Source: Regnicoccus frigidus
GTDB taxonomy: Bacteria > Cyanobacteriota > Cyanobacteriia > PCC-6307 > Cyanobiaceae
DNA: 28,922 nucleotides
NCBI GenBank assembly: GCA_025194985.1
Contig: JAOANE010000056.1
Span: 1-28,922 of the forward strand
Direction of reading: 5' to 3'
The position numbers were made by a program, and so were the translations under genes. Shown here piece by piece: positions 7,397 to 15,960 of the stretch (the stretch's first letter is position 1; each line of letters opens with the position of its first letter). The notes beneath the pieces were generated by a model. That model was not told where the DNA came from. It saw nothing but the letters and a program-made list of their open reading frames with translations, and did not search any database.

Positions 7397-10300
7397 AGCT
7401 AGAAAATGGGACAGGCTTTGTTGATGTCCGAAAGGGAAAAGACTCCTCGCATTGAAGGAGCATAGTAAGAAGCCGCTTTGAGCAGGAAGACAAGTCCAAC
7501 TCCACGGCTACAGAGGTGTCGTCAGATGCAAGATCAATATATTCGATCATAAGCGTATGAGACTGGATACTTTTTCTGCCCTTAATCCAGTCAAGCAGCC
7601 CATCCGCTACTTTTCTAGAAATGCATATCGCGCCATAGTCTTTAACAACTACCTCAAGCCAATTCGCGAAGCTATCGGCCAAAGGAGGAGGGCAGTGATA
7701 ATAATGCTCAACCAAGAGCAGATCATGGATAAAAAACTTCACCTTCAAGCCCCGGCAGCGAAGATACTGATAATAATCCGCATAATTAGACTGAAATTCA
7801 GGGCGTAGATCCATAGCAAAGAAAATATCGCCTGATGCGAAGTCTATAGGATCATCATTCAACCCCTCATTCTGCACATCAAGGAAAGTAGTAGTGAATT
7901 TACGAGCATATCTGTATGACTGATCCAATGTGGCGTAAACAGGTTCAATGCGCCAGCCGACAGGAGGATTTAACAACCACTCTCTCAATATGTACCTAAC
8001 GTCTTGCGCAATCCCGGTAACTACTTGGTTGTTGATCAGGCCTGAGACATCTACGAGTAACTGCATTTGCGCCTGCGGTGGCGGGAATGTCAAGGCAATC
8101 GCTTGAGCAATCGACAATAAATCATCATCAGATGGCTCTTCGGAAGAAAGTGCCGCAATAGAGGGAATCAAGGTTTTAGGCATGAATCGTCTAGTAGAAT
8201 AAAAATGCTCAACTGCATTCATATAGCGCTCAGCACATCGTAAAGGATCATGCGTTGTACGTATTTCGTTCAAGGCATTAGTACCAAGTTGTTGGCGCTT
8301 TTCGCAATCACGCCAAAGAGCCTCCAAAGCTTCAATAAGATCTTGGTCTGTAAAATCATCTGGCAACATCAAAACATTATCGTTGGCCAAGTCGGCCATG
8401 CTGCCATTGGCATTAACGATCGTGGGGTGGCCATAGTTCATGCAGTCAAGAACGGCTGCCGAAGTTTCACCACGCGTGAGTGATCGCAACTGAATCGTCA
8501 AGTCTGCAGCAGCCAGATATAGACGATAAACCTCCTGCTCTAACCAGCCAGTGATGCAGACTCTTGAACCGCCGGGGTGGCGAGTGATGGATGAGAGAAG
8601 TTGTGATCCGTAGTCACCAGGTAAGCATTCACCGACAAACATTAAGCGACAACTACTTGCCTCCGCCAGATCAGAACTTTGCCATGCTTGCAACAAGCGG
8701 TGGTTGAGCTTTGTGGGTGCAATGATCCCGAAGGAGCAAACCACAAAATCAGTAGGAGACAATCCGAGCGCAATACGCGCTTCAGGCTTATCAAATTGCA
8801 ATACGGGCGCACGCAGAAGTGGAATCACCGTCAAACTATGCTCGTCAAGCCCATACCACTTCTCGGCGAGTTTGAGCGCATGATCTGAGTGAACAACTGT
8901 GCCCAAGCCATCTTCAATCACCTCCCTACTACAAGGATACTTCAATACTACTTCTGTAGCATCCTTGCATTGGGCTTTGTCAACAAGGCCAAGGTATCCG
9001 TGAGAACGATAAATGCTTCGATTAAAGTAGCCAAAAGCATATCCATGCATATCTATATGATGAAGTATGCCAGAAAGAAAAAAGTCATGTAACACAACAA
9101 CACCTGGAACCACTTTCAGCAATCCGAACATGTGTTCATGAAATGTGGAGTTACCAAAGTGGTAAAGAACACGGTCAAAACGGTCAGCGTTGGCGACAAA
9201 CCATTCAAGAGTGCGGATTGGGCAGTTGGCCATTATCCAAGGATCCGTAACATTCGCTTGAGCAACTACAACTTCAATCTCGTAATATTTCGACAATGCA
9301 GGCAGCAATGCGGCGCTGTAGTCGGAAATTCCCGAGCGCTCCGGCGGAAGTGGAGAAAGATAAGCAAGGAGAGGCCGAGTAAGATCGCTAATATTAAGCT
9401 TTTGTTCTGCATCGCGCTCGGCATATTTACGTTCCATTGCAGATATTGAACGCCGTGCGCTTTCGTTCCACGAAAATCTTGCCGCCTGTTGAGTGCCATG
9501 CGAGATAAGATGCTCGCGGAATGCAGCATCGGCAAGAGCACGTTCCATTGCGTTAGCTATGGCAAAATCGGAATATGGATCAAACACGGCTTCTGATAGA
9601 TCAACAACTTCCGGCAGGCTTGATGTATTCGCTGCAATCACCGGTGCCCCGCAGCGCATGGCCTCCAGTGCAGGCAAACCAAAACCTTCATGCAATGATG
9701 GAAAAACAAATAATGCACACAAGTTGTAGAGAGATATCAGATCTTGTTCAGGGACGAAGCCGGTCAGGATAAGTTCATCTGCTCCGAGCCCTTGTTCCAT
9801 CGCCAGTTTCACCAGAAGGCGTCGGCTCTCCGGTTGCACTGAACACACTATGGCCAATTGATGGTTTGTTCTCAGTTGAGTTTCCAGCCGAGCAAATGCG
9901 CGAATAAGGCCTTCTATGTTTTTGCGATGATCAATACCGCCGGTATACATCACAAATTTGCGAGTAAGGCCATACTTTATCCGTAAACTTTTCTGAGCAT
10001 CAGGAGATATCGTAATTTTCTTGAAGCAACTGTCCGCGTCTGATGAAATATTTATGCAGCGCTCAGACGGCAGGTCTAGATGATGACAGCCTTCTTGTCG
10101 GGAAGACTCAGAGATCGCTAACCATAAATCAGCTCGACGCAGATATTGGGCCTTCTCAAAGTACCAGCCCTTGACTAGCGGATTATTCAGATACGATTTT
10201 GAATGTATGAGCGGGATAAGGTCGTATAGGATAACCACATATATAATGTCTGTCGAAAAGTGCTTGATGCTGGTCACAGCATCGTCAACCAACCCTTCGA

Positions 10301-10637
10301 AGAGGCTACTGACAAGAACTATATCTGGTTTAAGGCTTACGAGAAAAGCCTCTCGGATCAGCTCACTGGCTTGACACCGCCAATAGTTGGCAGCATCCTT
10401 TCTAGCCGTAGACCTAGGAGAATTCCAGATACGAATACATTCCGGTTGTAATAAACTTACGAAATGAGCGCGCACACGAGCAATAGAGTCTGGGAATGCG
10501 CCATTCAATACAAGAATAACTTCATGAGATCCGCGGTTGCTAACGATCGCAGAGGCAAGTGACATTGTATAGCGTCCAATCCCACGATTCCATGAGCCTG
10601 TAGATTGAGCGCCTTGCATATCGATAACGATCCGCAT
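7395..10637 (-). CDS. Large multi-module glycosyltransferase (two GT-B modules plus a truncated third)
   Basis: The product is 1080 residues with three units. Module 1 (about 1-405) starts MRIVIDMQGAQSTGSWNRGIGRY and has FVMYTGGIDHRKN (228-240) and a full EX7E motif (E317, E325). Module 2 (about 422-815) starts LLAYLSPLPPERSGISDYSA and has FGIIAPTKLNHRLLQAW; its motif reads RGETSAAVLDCM, so the second Glu is not at the expected spacing. Module 3 (from about 858) starts QLLVDVSGLINNQVVTGIA and keeps only the acceptor half through GAICISRKVADGLLDWI. The last 40 or so residues do not resemble the family. Multi-domain enzymes of this kind make O-antigen repeats with several linkages. Its ATG overlaps the FkbM stop (TGATG). 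The DNA is clearly AT-richer than the window ends. Confidence 0.88.
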   Translation of the reverse strand: MRIVIDMQGAQSTGSWNRGIGRYTMSLASAIVSNRGSHEVILVLNGAFPDSIARVRAHFVSLLQPECIRIWNSPRSTARKDAANYWRCQASELIREAFLVSLKPDIVLVSSLFEGLVDDAVTSIKHFSTDIIYVVILYDLIPLIHSKSYLNNPLVKGWYFEKAQYLRRADLWLAISESSRQEGCHHLDLPSERCINISSDADSCFKKITISPDAQKSLRIKYGLTRKFVMYTGGIDHRKNIEGLIRAFARLETQLRTNHQLAIVCSVQPESRRLLVKLAMEQGLGADELILTGFVPEQDLISLYNLCALFVFPSLHEGFGLPALEAMRCGAPVIAANTSSLPEVVDLSEAVFDPYSDFAIANAMERALADAAFREHLISHGTQQAARFSWNESARRSISAMERKYAERDAEQKLNISDLTRPLLAYLSPLPPERSGISDYSAALLPALSKYYEIEVVVAQANVTDPWIMANCPIRTLEWFVANADRFDRVLYHFGNSTFHEHMFGLLKVVPGVVVLHDFFLSGILHHIDMHGYAFGYFNRSIYRSHGYLGLVDKAQCKDATEVVLKYPCSREVIEDGLGTVVHSDHALKLAEKWYGLDEHSLTVIPLLRAPVLQFDKPEARIALGLSPTDFVVCSFGIIAPTKLNHRLLQAWQSSDLAEASSCRLMFVGECLPGDYGSQLLSSITRHPGGSRVCITGWLEQEVYRLYLAAADLTIQLRSLTRGETSAAVLDCMNYGHPTIVNANGSMADLANDNVLMLPDDFTDQDLIEALEALWRDCEKRQQLGTNALNEIRTTHDPLRCAERYMNAVEHFYSTRRFMPKTLIPSIAALSSEEPSDDDLLSIAQAIALTFPPPQAQMQLLVDVSGLINNQVVTGIAQDVRYILREWLLNPPVGWRIEPVYATLDQSYRYARKFTTTFLDVQNEGLNDDPIDFASGDIFFAMDLRPEFQSNYADYYQYLRCRGLKVKFFIHDLLLVEHYYHCPPPLADSFANWLEVVVKDYGAICISRKVADGLLDWIKGRKSIQSHTLMIEYIDLASDDTSVAVELDLSSCSKRLLTMLLQCEESFPFRTSTKPVPFSS

Positions 10638-11815
10638 CAGCGTTGCCCTTCCTGATGAACTTTAATCGCGCCCTTTAGATCAGCATAGATCTGTCTAGCT
10701 CGAGGGCTTAACTGGTTAAGATCCTCAGGCGCTTTAGGTAAAAAATGCTGGAATCCAACAGGGTGAACTTGCCAAGCGAAATACAACTCTCCCAATTTGT
10801 TAGCAGCGCCAAGCCTTGAGGCCGAAGTGATGACGGCGCGTTTTAGACGTGGGTGATTATTGACAACCCGGATCGCCCGGAACAGCATACGTTTAGAAAC
10901 CTCCTTCACCTTTACCTGAACACGAAGTCTCCTCATTCTGTGAATGAAGTCCATCGACCAACGCAGTGGCTTGGTTAGGTGCCAAGAGGTGCTTGCAAGA
11001 ACAGCAGCAAGTTGAGCATGGTATTGATCTGCAGTGGCTAGAACTCGCAGGGCTTTGCTCTCAGCTTGCTGGGCTTTGTTCTCGGCTTGCTGGACTTTGT
11101 TCTCGACAAACCTGCAGAAAGGGTGCGAGGCACTCCCACTCAAGACAAAACCATCAAATACATTTGGCGGAGAACTAAATGAACTCACAAGTTCAAAATG
11201 TCTATGGGAAACATAGAAACGATTCAACCCATCGAAATATACAAACTTATAGCCCTTGCGTAGGAGTAGTTGCTCCCACTCGTTATAGCTTTTGTCTTGC
11301 GTCAAAGGGCGAGTACTCTCTATCACTAACACCCAAGGGAGCATCAACTCGCTCTGCCAACTCTCCAAAACAGGCCCCTCCGACTCTTCGACATCAATCT
11401 TCATCCAATGAATATCCTGAACACCAATACGGTCAAACAACATGTCAAGTGATATCACTGGGACCAATGTTTCATGATACCGAAAGCCTTCTTCTTGGTG
11501 CCTCAGAGCGAGATCAGTGACGGCGGTAGAAAGACCGGTGTCTGCAAACTCATAGAATTTTAAGGTGCCCGATTGGTTGCCAATAGCCACCTGCATTACA
11601 ATTTCATCTGGGCGAGCCAGCTTTAAAAGCTCTGAGTATTGCTGCGTCGGCTCGACATTTACACCCCGCCAGCCATGCTCATAAAATGCAAGGCTTACAG
11701 AATCAACAAGCGGGTCTTGCGCACCGATATCAACATAAAATCCCTTCTCGACATGCTTAAGCGCACGCCAAAGCATAACGTCCTCAAAGTTCTGAGCATA
11801 TGAAGTAATACCCAT
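10637..11815 (-). CDS. FkbM-family methyltransferase with C-terminal coiled-coil region
   Basis: This SAM-dependent enzyme of 392 residues probably O-methylates a sugar of the surface glycan. The N-terminal FkbM domain (about 1-210) shows SYAQNFEDVMLWRAL, the SAM-binding strand GFYVDIGAQDP, GVNVEP, and the family signature WMKIDVEESEGPVL. A short coiled coil of three near-identical heptads (about 235-255) follows, then STSWHLTKPLRW (a motif frequent in glycan-cluster proteins) and a basic helical tail to the end. The substrate is unknown. It overlaps both neighbours by one base (TAATG upstream, TGATG downstream), so it is part of the wzm-wzt operon. Confidence 0.9.
   Translation of the reverse strand: MGITSYAQNFEDVMLWRALKHVEKGFYVDIGAQDPLVDSVSLAFYEHGWRGVNVEPTQQYSELLKLARPDEIVMQVAIGNQSGTLKFYEFADTGLSTAVTDLALRHQEEGFRYHETLVPVISLDMLFDRIGVQDIHWMKIDVEESEGPVLESWQSELMLPWVLVIESTRPLTQDKSYNEWEQLLLRKGYKFVYFDGLNRFYVSHRHFELVSSFSSPPNVFDGFVLSGSASHPFCRFVENKVQQAENKAQQAESKALRVLATADQYHAQLAAVLASTSWHLTKPLRWSMDFIHRMRRLRVQVKVKEVSKRMLFRAIRVVNNHPRLKRAVITSASRLGAANKLGELYFAWQVHPVGFQHFLPKAPEDLNQLSPRARQIYADLKGAIKVHQEGQR
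11050..11112 (-). repeat. Three 21-bp tandem repeats inside the FkbM-family gene
   Basis: The units begin at 11050, 11071 and 11092 on the plus strand (GGGCTTTG, GGGCTTTG, GGACTTTG). They are much more alike than the repeats at 1625-1771. They encode three heptads with A/V-E-N/S-K patterns. Their similarity suggests recent duplication and possible length variation between strains. Confidence 0.8.
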
Positions 11816-12696
11816 TAGATTTCTTTTCGAATGATGATCAGCATAGAGGTACTGACATACTCGCCAATCATCAGCTTTACATGCTGACGACCATGGGTAT
11901 AGTAAGGAGGGTAATCAAACGCAATATCATGTTGTTCCGATCCTGCATCAAAATCCAGTGCCTCGATAGCACAGCCAAGCTTTCGTAAGCGATAATCAAA
12001 AGCTTCAATATCTCCCTTGCGATAAATCACGCTTTCACCCACTTCAATGGTATCCTGGTTTGAAGATACGTTAAACTCTGTAGTGTGGACTGCTATCCCA
12101 CCGGGCTTAAGGCAGTCCAAAGAATTTATCAGAAATTGCAAGCCAGCTTCCAAGCTGCCTAAGTGTTCGAAAGAGCAGGAGCTCCAACTGAAATCATACA
12201 TCTCACTTGGAATACGACTCAGATCGCGCATGTCGATGTTTTGATAACTTACTCTGGCATCAAAGTCGCAAAAACTGAGAATGCCGGGCCAATGAATACT
12301 AGCGAGTGAGTCTCCAAGCTGGCCTGTTTCCTCCCAGCTGGAATCATCAGTTTCGCCATGAAAATCTGACGCGATCAATTGAACACCGCGTTCAGCAAAG
12401 AGTGAGGCCAATGGCTCCATTCCTACCGCAAAACCAATGCCTTTATGATCCGGAACCAGCAGGCCGCGTTCTTCCAGCACTTGTGCAATAGCACACCATT
12501 CCCAGAGTTTTCGGTGCATCGTCTTCTCGTTATTCATACCGTCCCATACAACGCCCCAAATGGCTTTCCTCTCGAGCTCTAGTAGCGGGGCTCCTTTGGC
12601 AATACGTTGCCTCCAGATCTGGTACCAAGAGGATGCGAAATGTTCTTGCCGGCATAACATAGAACGAATAACAGGTAAACTAAATTGCTTAGGCAT
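11815..12696 (-). CDS. Class I SAM-dependent methyltransferase
   Basis: This 293-residue methyltransferase belongs to a type common in cyanobacterial glycan clusters. After an N-terminal helical region the Rossmann motif I reads KGIGFAVGMEPLASLFAERG, followed by LIASDFHG (acidic end of strand 2). YDFSWSSCSFEHLGSLEAGL sits at motif IV and LDCLKPGGIAVHTTEFN at the post-motif strand. No membrane segment or zinc site is visible. A role in methylating a sugar of the exported polysaccharide is inferred only from position. Its start overlaps the preceding methyltransferase by eight bases (ATGCCTAA) and its stop overlaps the FkbM gene (TAATG). Confidence 0.87.
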   Translation of the reverse strand: MPKQFSLPVIRSMLCRQEHFASSWYQIWRQRIAKGAPLLELERKAIWGVVWDGMNNEKTMHRKLWEWCAIAQVLEERGLLVPDHKGIGFAVGMEPLASLFAERGVQLIASDFHGETDDSSWEETGQLGDSLASIHWPGILSFCDFDARVSYQNIDMRDLSRIPSEMYDFSWSSCSFEHLGSLEAGLQFLINSLDCLKPGGIAVHTTEFNVSSNQDTIEVGESVIYRKGDIEAFDYRLRKLGCAIEALDFDAGSEQHDIAFDYPPYYTHGRQHVKLMIGEYVSTSMLIIIRKEI

Positions 12697-13624
12697 GACA
12701 CTCGCCCTGTCGCGACGACTTCATGACACGACAGATAAAGTCTCCATCGACAATATCCTCCACAAGCTGTAGATTAGCCAGTTGCATCAAGAGATCTTTT
12801 GATTTTCCGGTGAAGAAGTGCAAGTGAAACCTCGTGTACTCATAGAGGTATTCAAAACATGGTGTTGCGTGTGCCATGCTCCCCCCTTCATGTAGCAAGC
12901 GTTCCATTCGTTGCAACTCCTGAACAGGATGCCTAAAGTGCTCCAAGACATTGTTCGAAAAGATTCCGTCAAAGCGCATAAGTTGTAATTGCTCTGAAGA
13001 GCAAACACACCAATCTTGAGCTAAGCTGTGAGTGGCAGAGATATGAGGCTCATAGGCATAGACAATCCATCCTTGAGCTCGTAATTCCTGAACAGTGCGG
13101 GACCAACCACCTGCCCCATAATTCAGATAAACACCGCGTTTGTCTGGATTGAGTGCAAAAAACGCCCGTAGCTCACGCTCAGTCGAGTCTCCTTCTTGAT
13201 AGACTTGATAATGCCATTCATAGTCCTCGGCGAGTCCAGCCTCAGTTAAAGCAAACATCTTGTCTGGCCCATAGATTACTTCGCATGCAGGGCAAATATG
13301 TCTCAGTAAATCACCACCACCAAAGATACAGTGAGACCTTAGTTTGCTAAATTGGTTGTCTGACGCCTTAAATCCGCATAACGGACAGCCTCTTGTTGAC
13401 GTCTCCTCTAAGTTCTTCCTGAAAACGAAATCAACAATACTCCACTTGGCAGCTATCTGACTGCGTAGGAGCGTGCTCTGGATTTCCTTCAACAACGCAT
13501 CAACACCGGCTAAGCCTAGCGAATTGGATGTCTCGCCAACAGGCAAGTTTCTGATAGCACTACGTGGCGCAATTACCATGCCAGTAGGGCCTAATATGTT
13601 ATTAATTACTTGTAGAAGACTCAC
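12689..13624 (-). CDS. Class I methyltransferase with N-terminal zinc-ribbon-like cysteines
   Basis: I place the start at the GTG at 13624, whose last bases overlap the wzt stop (GTGA); this gives 311 residues. An ATG at 13678 in the same frame would overlap wzt by 58 bases and is less likely. Two CxxC pairs (C80/C83 in CPLCG, C111/C114 in CPACEVIYG) frame a zinc-ribbon-like unit. The SAM-binding loop YLNYGAGGWSRTVQEL follows, then VYAYEP, FDGIFSNNVLEHFRHPVQEL and LLHEGGSMAHATPCFEY. This layout (Cys-pair unit, then a Methyltransf_23-like domain) occurs in glycan and tailoring methyltransferases. The substrate is unknown. Being directly after wzt suggests a link to chain modification or export. 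Confidence 0.87.
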   Translation of the reverse strand: MSLLQVINNILGPTGMVIAPRSAIRNLPVGETSNSLGLAGVDALLKEIQSTLLRSQIAAKWSIVDFVFRKNLEETSTRGCPLCGFKASDNQFSKLRSHCIFGGGDLLRHICPACEVIYGPDKMFALTEAGLAEDYEWHYQVYQEGDSTERELRAFFALNPDKRGVYLNYGAGGWSRTVQELRAQGWIVYAYEPHISATHSLAQDWCVCSSEQLQLMRFDGIFSNNVLEHFRHPVQELQRMERLLHEGGSMAHATPCFEYLYEYTRFHLHFFTGKSKDLLMQLANLQLVEDIVDGDFICRVMKSSRQGECHA

Positions 13625-14862
13625 GGGTGCTCCACTTGCTGTGAATGAACAACAAATCGTGCATCTAGCCAAGTACACCCTGCAAAAAGGGGTTTTCCAA
13701 CATTAATGACACTAAAGTGCAATGCTTGCTCACGCCATTCATGGTTGTCAACAAAGTGTGTGCCTGAACTGGTAAGCGCCGTGTGAATAGAGTAAGTACC
13801 AGGTCCAAGAAGCATTAAAAAGCTGATTTCGAAGTAAACGATGCCATCGGGTGATATGCTTTCAACAGCTTGACCTTGTAAATCAGTATTGGTTCCGTAG
13901 ATCATTAGCCCGAGTCTGTCTTTGATACCAAAGCCTAGAACTAAGCGCTCATTGTATTGCCGAACCTGCACTGCAATGCGAAGTAAGACCGGCTGTCCGA
14001 CGCGAACTACGTCAACTCGCAAGCCCTCACTGTCGAACAATGCAATATCCGTAACTTCAGCCTTGCCGGTCCCCGAAATGATTTGTATCTTGTTATCTTT
14101 CCCAGCCTGCTGGGAAATTTTGGCGGCTGACTCAACGCTGAGCAGCAAGGCATTATAGTAATCCATGACTTCTTCCGGCTCCCCTTCCCTGACCAATCTA
14201 CCAGAATTGAGTAGTATAGCTCGGTCACAAATAGCCTGAATAGCTCCTTTATCGTGACTGACAAGTAACAAGGTCGTGCCCCGCTCACGGAACTCACGAA
14301 TGCGGGCAAAACTCTTATGTTGGAAATAGGCATCTCCCACTGACAGCGCTTCGTCGACGATCAACACATCAGGGCGATGGGCTGTGGCGACACTGAAGGC
14401 CAAGCGCATTTGCATACCGCTGGAGTAAACGCGCACCGGCTGGTCGATGTAGTCTCCGATTTCGGCAAAGGCCTCAATTTCCGGCATCAGATGGGCGATC
14501 TCATCGACCCCGTAGCCAAGGAGCTGGCCCGCCATGAAGGCATTCTGACGGCCGGTGAAATCGGGATGGAAGCCCATGCCGAGCTCAAGCATCGCCGCAA
14601 CACGACCGGTAATGTGCACTCCGCCAGTGGTGGGCTGGGTGGTACCAGTGATCATCTTGAGCAGGGTGCTTTTCCCCGCGCCGTTGATGCCGATGATCCC
14701 CACCGCCTCGCCGGGATTCACTGTGAAGTCAATGTCTTGCAACACCCAGTGCAGGTGGTGGCGACGCTGATGGAATGGACTGATCCACTCGGCCAGCCGA
14801 GCCCAGCGGCTGGGATACTTCTTGTAGGCCTTGCCTAGATGGGAAACTGTGATCGTGCCCAT
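13621..14862 (-). CDS. wzt: Polysaccharide ABC exporter ATPase with C-terminal glycan-binding domain
   Basis: This 413-residue ATPase pairs with the permease encoded just upstream to move lipid-linked polysaccharide across the inner membrane. The nucleotide-binding domain has Walker A GINGAGKST (58-66), the signature YSSGMQMRL (146-154), Walker B DVLIVDEAL (165-173) and the switch His203. From about residue 260 a beta-rich domain follows, with repeated hydrophobic strands up to the HP terminus. It matches the position and size of the Wzt C-terminal domain, which in studied cases recognises the modified end of the chain. DNA coding for roughly the first 174 residues is near 60% GC, while the rest is nearer 45-50%, so the gene looks mosaic. 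Start and stop overlap both neighbours. Confidence 0.95.
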   Translation of the reverse strand: MGTITVSHLGKAYKKYPSRWARLAEWISPFHQRRHHLHWVLQDIDFTVNPGEAVGIIGINGAGKSTLLKMITGTTQPTTGGVHITGRVAAMLELGMGFHPDFTGRQNAFMAGQLLGYGVDEIAHLMPEIEAFAEIGDYIDQPVRVYSSGMQMRLAFSVATAHRPDVLIVDEALSVGDAYFQHKSFARIREFRERGTTLLLVSHDKGAIQAICDRAILLNSGRLVREGEPEEVMDYYNALLLSVESAAKISQQAGKDNKIQIISGTGKAEVTDIALFDSEGLRVDVVRVGQPVLLRIAVQVRQYNERLVLGFGIKDRLGLMIYGTNTDLQGQAVESISPDGIVYFEISFLMLLGPGTYSIHTALTSSGTHFVDNHEWREQALHFSVINVGKPLFAGCTWLDARFVVHSQQVEHP

Positions 14863-15653
14863 TACAGTTCATCCACCATTTCACCCGAGTGTCTGCGGAA
14901 CAGGCGTAAGCCGACAGCACACAGTGCAAACGCGCATATCGTCATATAGGTCAGGCTGCTCCAAGCCGGCCATGTTCCCCTCACCAACACACCCTGAACC
15001 GCGCCAATGAAGGCGGCCAATGGATTGAACGCCATCAATGACTGCGTCCACGGCGGCAAGATGGTGGGAGAATAAACGATCGGCGTCAGCCAGAACCAGA
15101 ACGTGACAATGATACCGAAGGCCTGGCCGACATCCCGGAAAAAGACGTTGAGCACCCCCAGCACCATGCCCAAGCCTGTCGAAAAAGCGACCAGCAGAAC
15201 CAGCAGCGGAAACAATGCCAAGTAGGCCGAACCAGGAAAACTGCCGCTGATTAACAGAAAAACGGTGAACAACGAAAAAATAATGGTAAAATTTAGCAAA
15301 GCATTAGCAACCACCACGGCTGGTAAGCAGATGCGCGGAAATCTCAGCTTCTTCAGAAGATTCGCATGTTCGATGAACATCGTTTGCGACCGGCTCGTGA
15401 TCTCGGCAAACAAGCCCCAGGAGAGAACGCCGGCGCAAAGGAAGATGCTATAGCCAAATGTATTGTCAACTCCTGGGAGCCTGGTACGCATGATTTGAGC
15501 AAAAATCACAGTATAAACAAGGATCGTGGCCAAAGGATTGACCACGTTCCACGCAAAGCCAAAGATCGAATTCTTGTATTTGCTCTCAAACTCTCGCTTC
15601 ACACTGCTGGAGATGAATCCGCGGTAGGCCCAGAGTTCCCGGATCAATCGCAT
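14862..15653 (-). CDS. wzm: Polysaccharide ABC exporter permease
   Basis: This 263-residue integral membrane protein of the ABC-2 type exports O-antigen-like chains together with Wzt. The start RELWAYRGFISSSVKREFESKYKNSIFGFAW is the conserved cytoplasmic lead-in. About six hydrophobic segments follow, including ATILVYTVIFAQIM, LLNFTIIFSLFTVFLLISG, LALFPLLVLLVAFSTGLGMVLG and GIIVTFWFWLTPIVY. The FNPLAAFIGAVQGVL segment is typical of the family. A good GGAGG ribosome-binding site (15664-15668 on the complement) lies ten bases before the ATG. It is the first gene of the six-gene operon; the stop overlaps wzt (TAATG). Confidence 0.95.
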   Translation of the reverse strand: MRLIRELWAYRGFISSSVKREFESKYKNSIFGFAWNVVNPLATILVYTVIFAQIMRTRLPGVDNTFGYSIFLCAGVLSWGLFAEITSRSQTMFIEHANLLKKLRFPRICLPAVVVANALLNFTIIFSLFTVFLLISGSFPGSAYLALFPLLVLLVAFSTGLGMVLGVLNVFFRDVGQAFGIIVTFWFWLTPIVYSPTILPPWTQSLMAFNPLAAFIGAVQGVLVRGTWPAWSSLTYMTICAFALCAVGLRLFRRHSGEMVDEL

Positions 15654-15960
15654 CAGTCAAAAACCTCCGATAGCACATGGGTAGATGATGGTCGCAAGAC
15701 GTCTCATTGTTACGAAGGAACGAATGCAGTGCTTGAGTGCAAACTAATTTAAGCAAAAGGGCGAGCGGTACTAACATTCTCCATAGGAAGCAGTATCGAC
15801 AATCTAGGTCATTGGATTGTCTTGATCCACACACCCTTAATCATACAATAACTCCCTTGGCCCCGGGCGTCACAAAGAAGCATCCTTGTGAATCGAAAGG
15901 CCTTGATGCTCGGTCTGATCGGAACGAGCCAGAATAGATTCAACTCAATTACAATTAGCA
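15654..15960. promoter_or_regulatory. Leader region of the wzm operon, bounded by the IS66 element
   Basis: These 307 bases hold no gene. They must carry the promoter of the wzm-wzt operon unless transcription enters from elsewhere. On the minus strand TATGAT (complement of 15840-15845) is a possible -10 box, without a good -35. A 7-bp inverted repeat GACAATC/GATTGTC (15798-15821) with a 10-base loop lies between that box and the gene and could be an operator or transcript hairpin. The left IS end begins at 15961. Confidence 0.4.
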
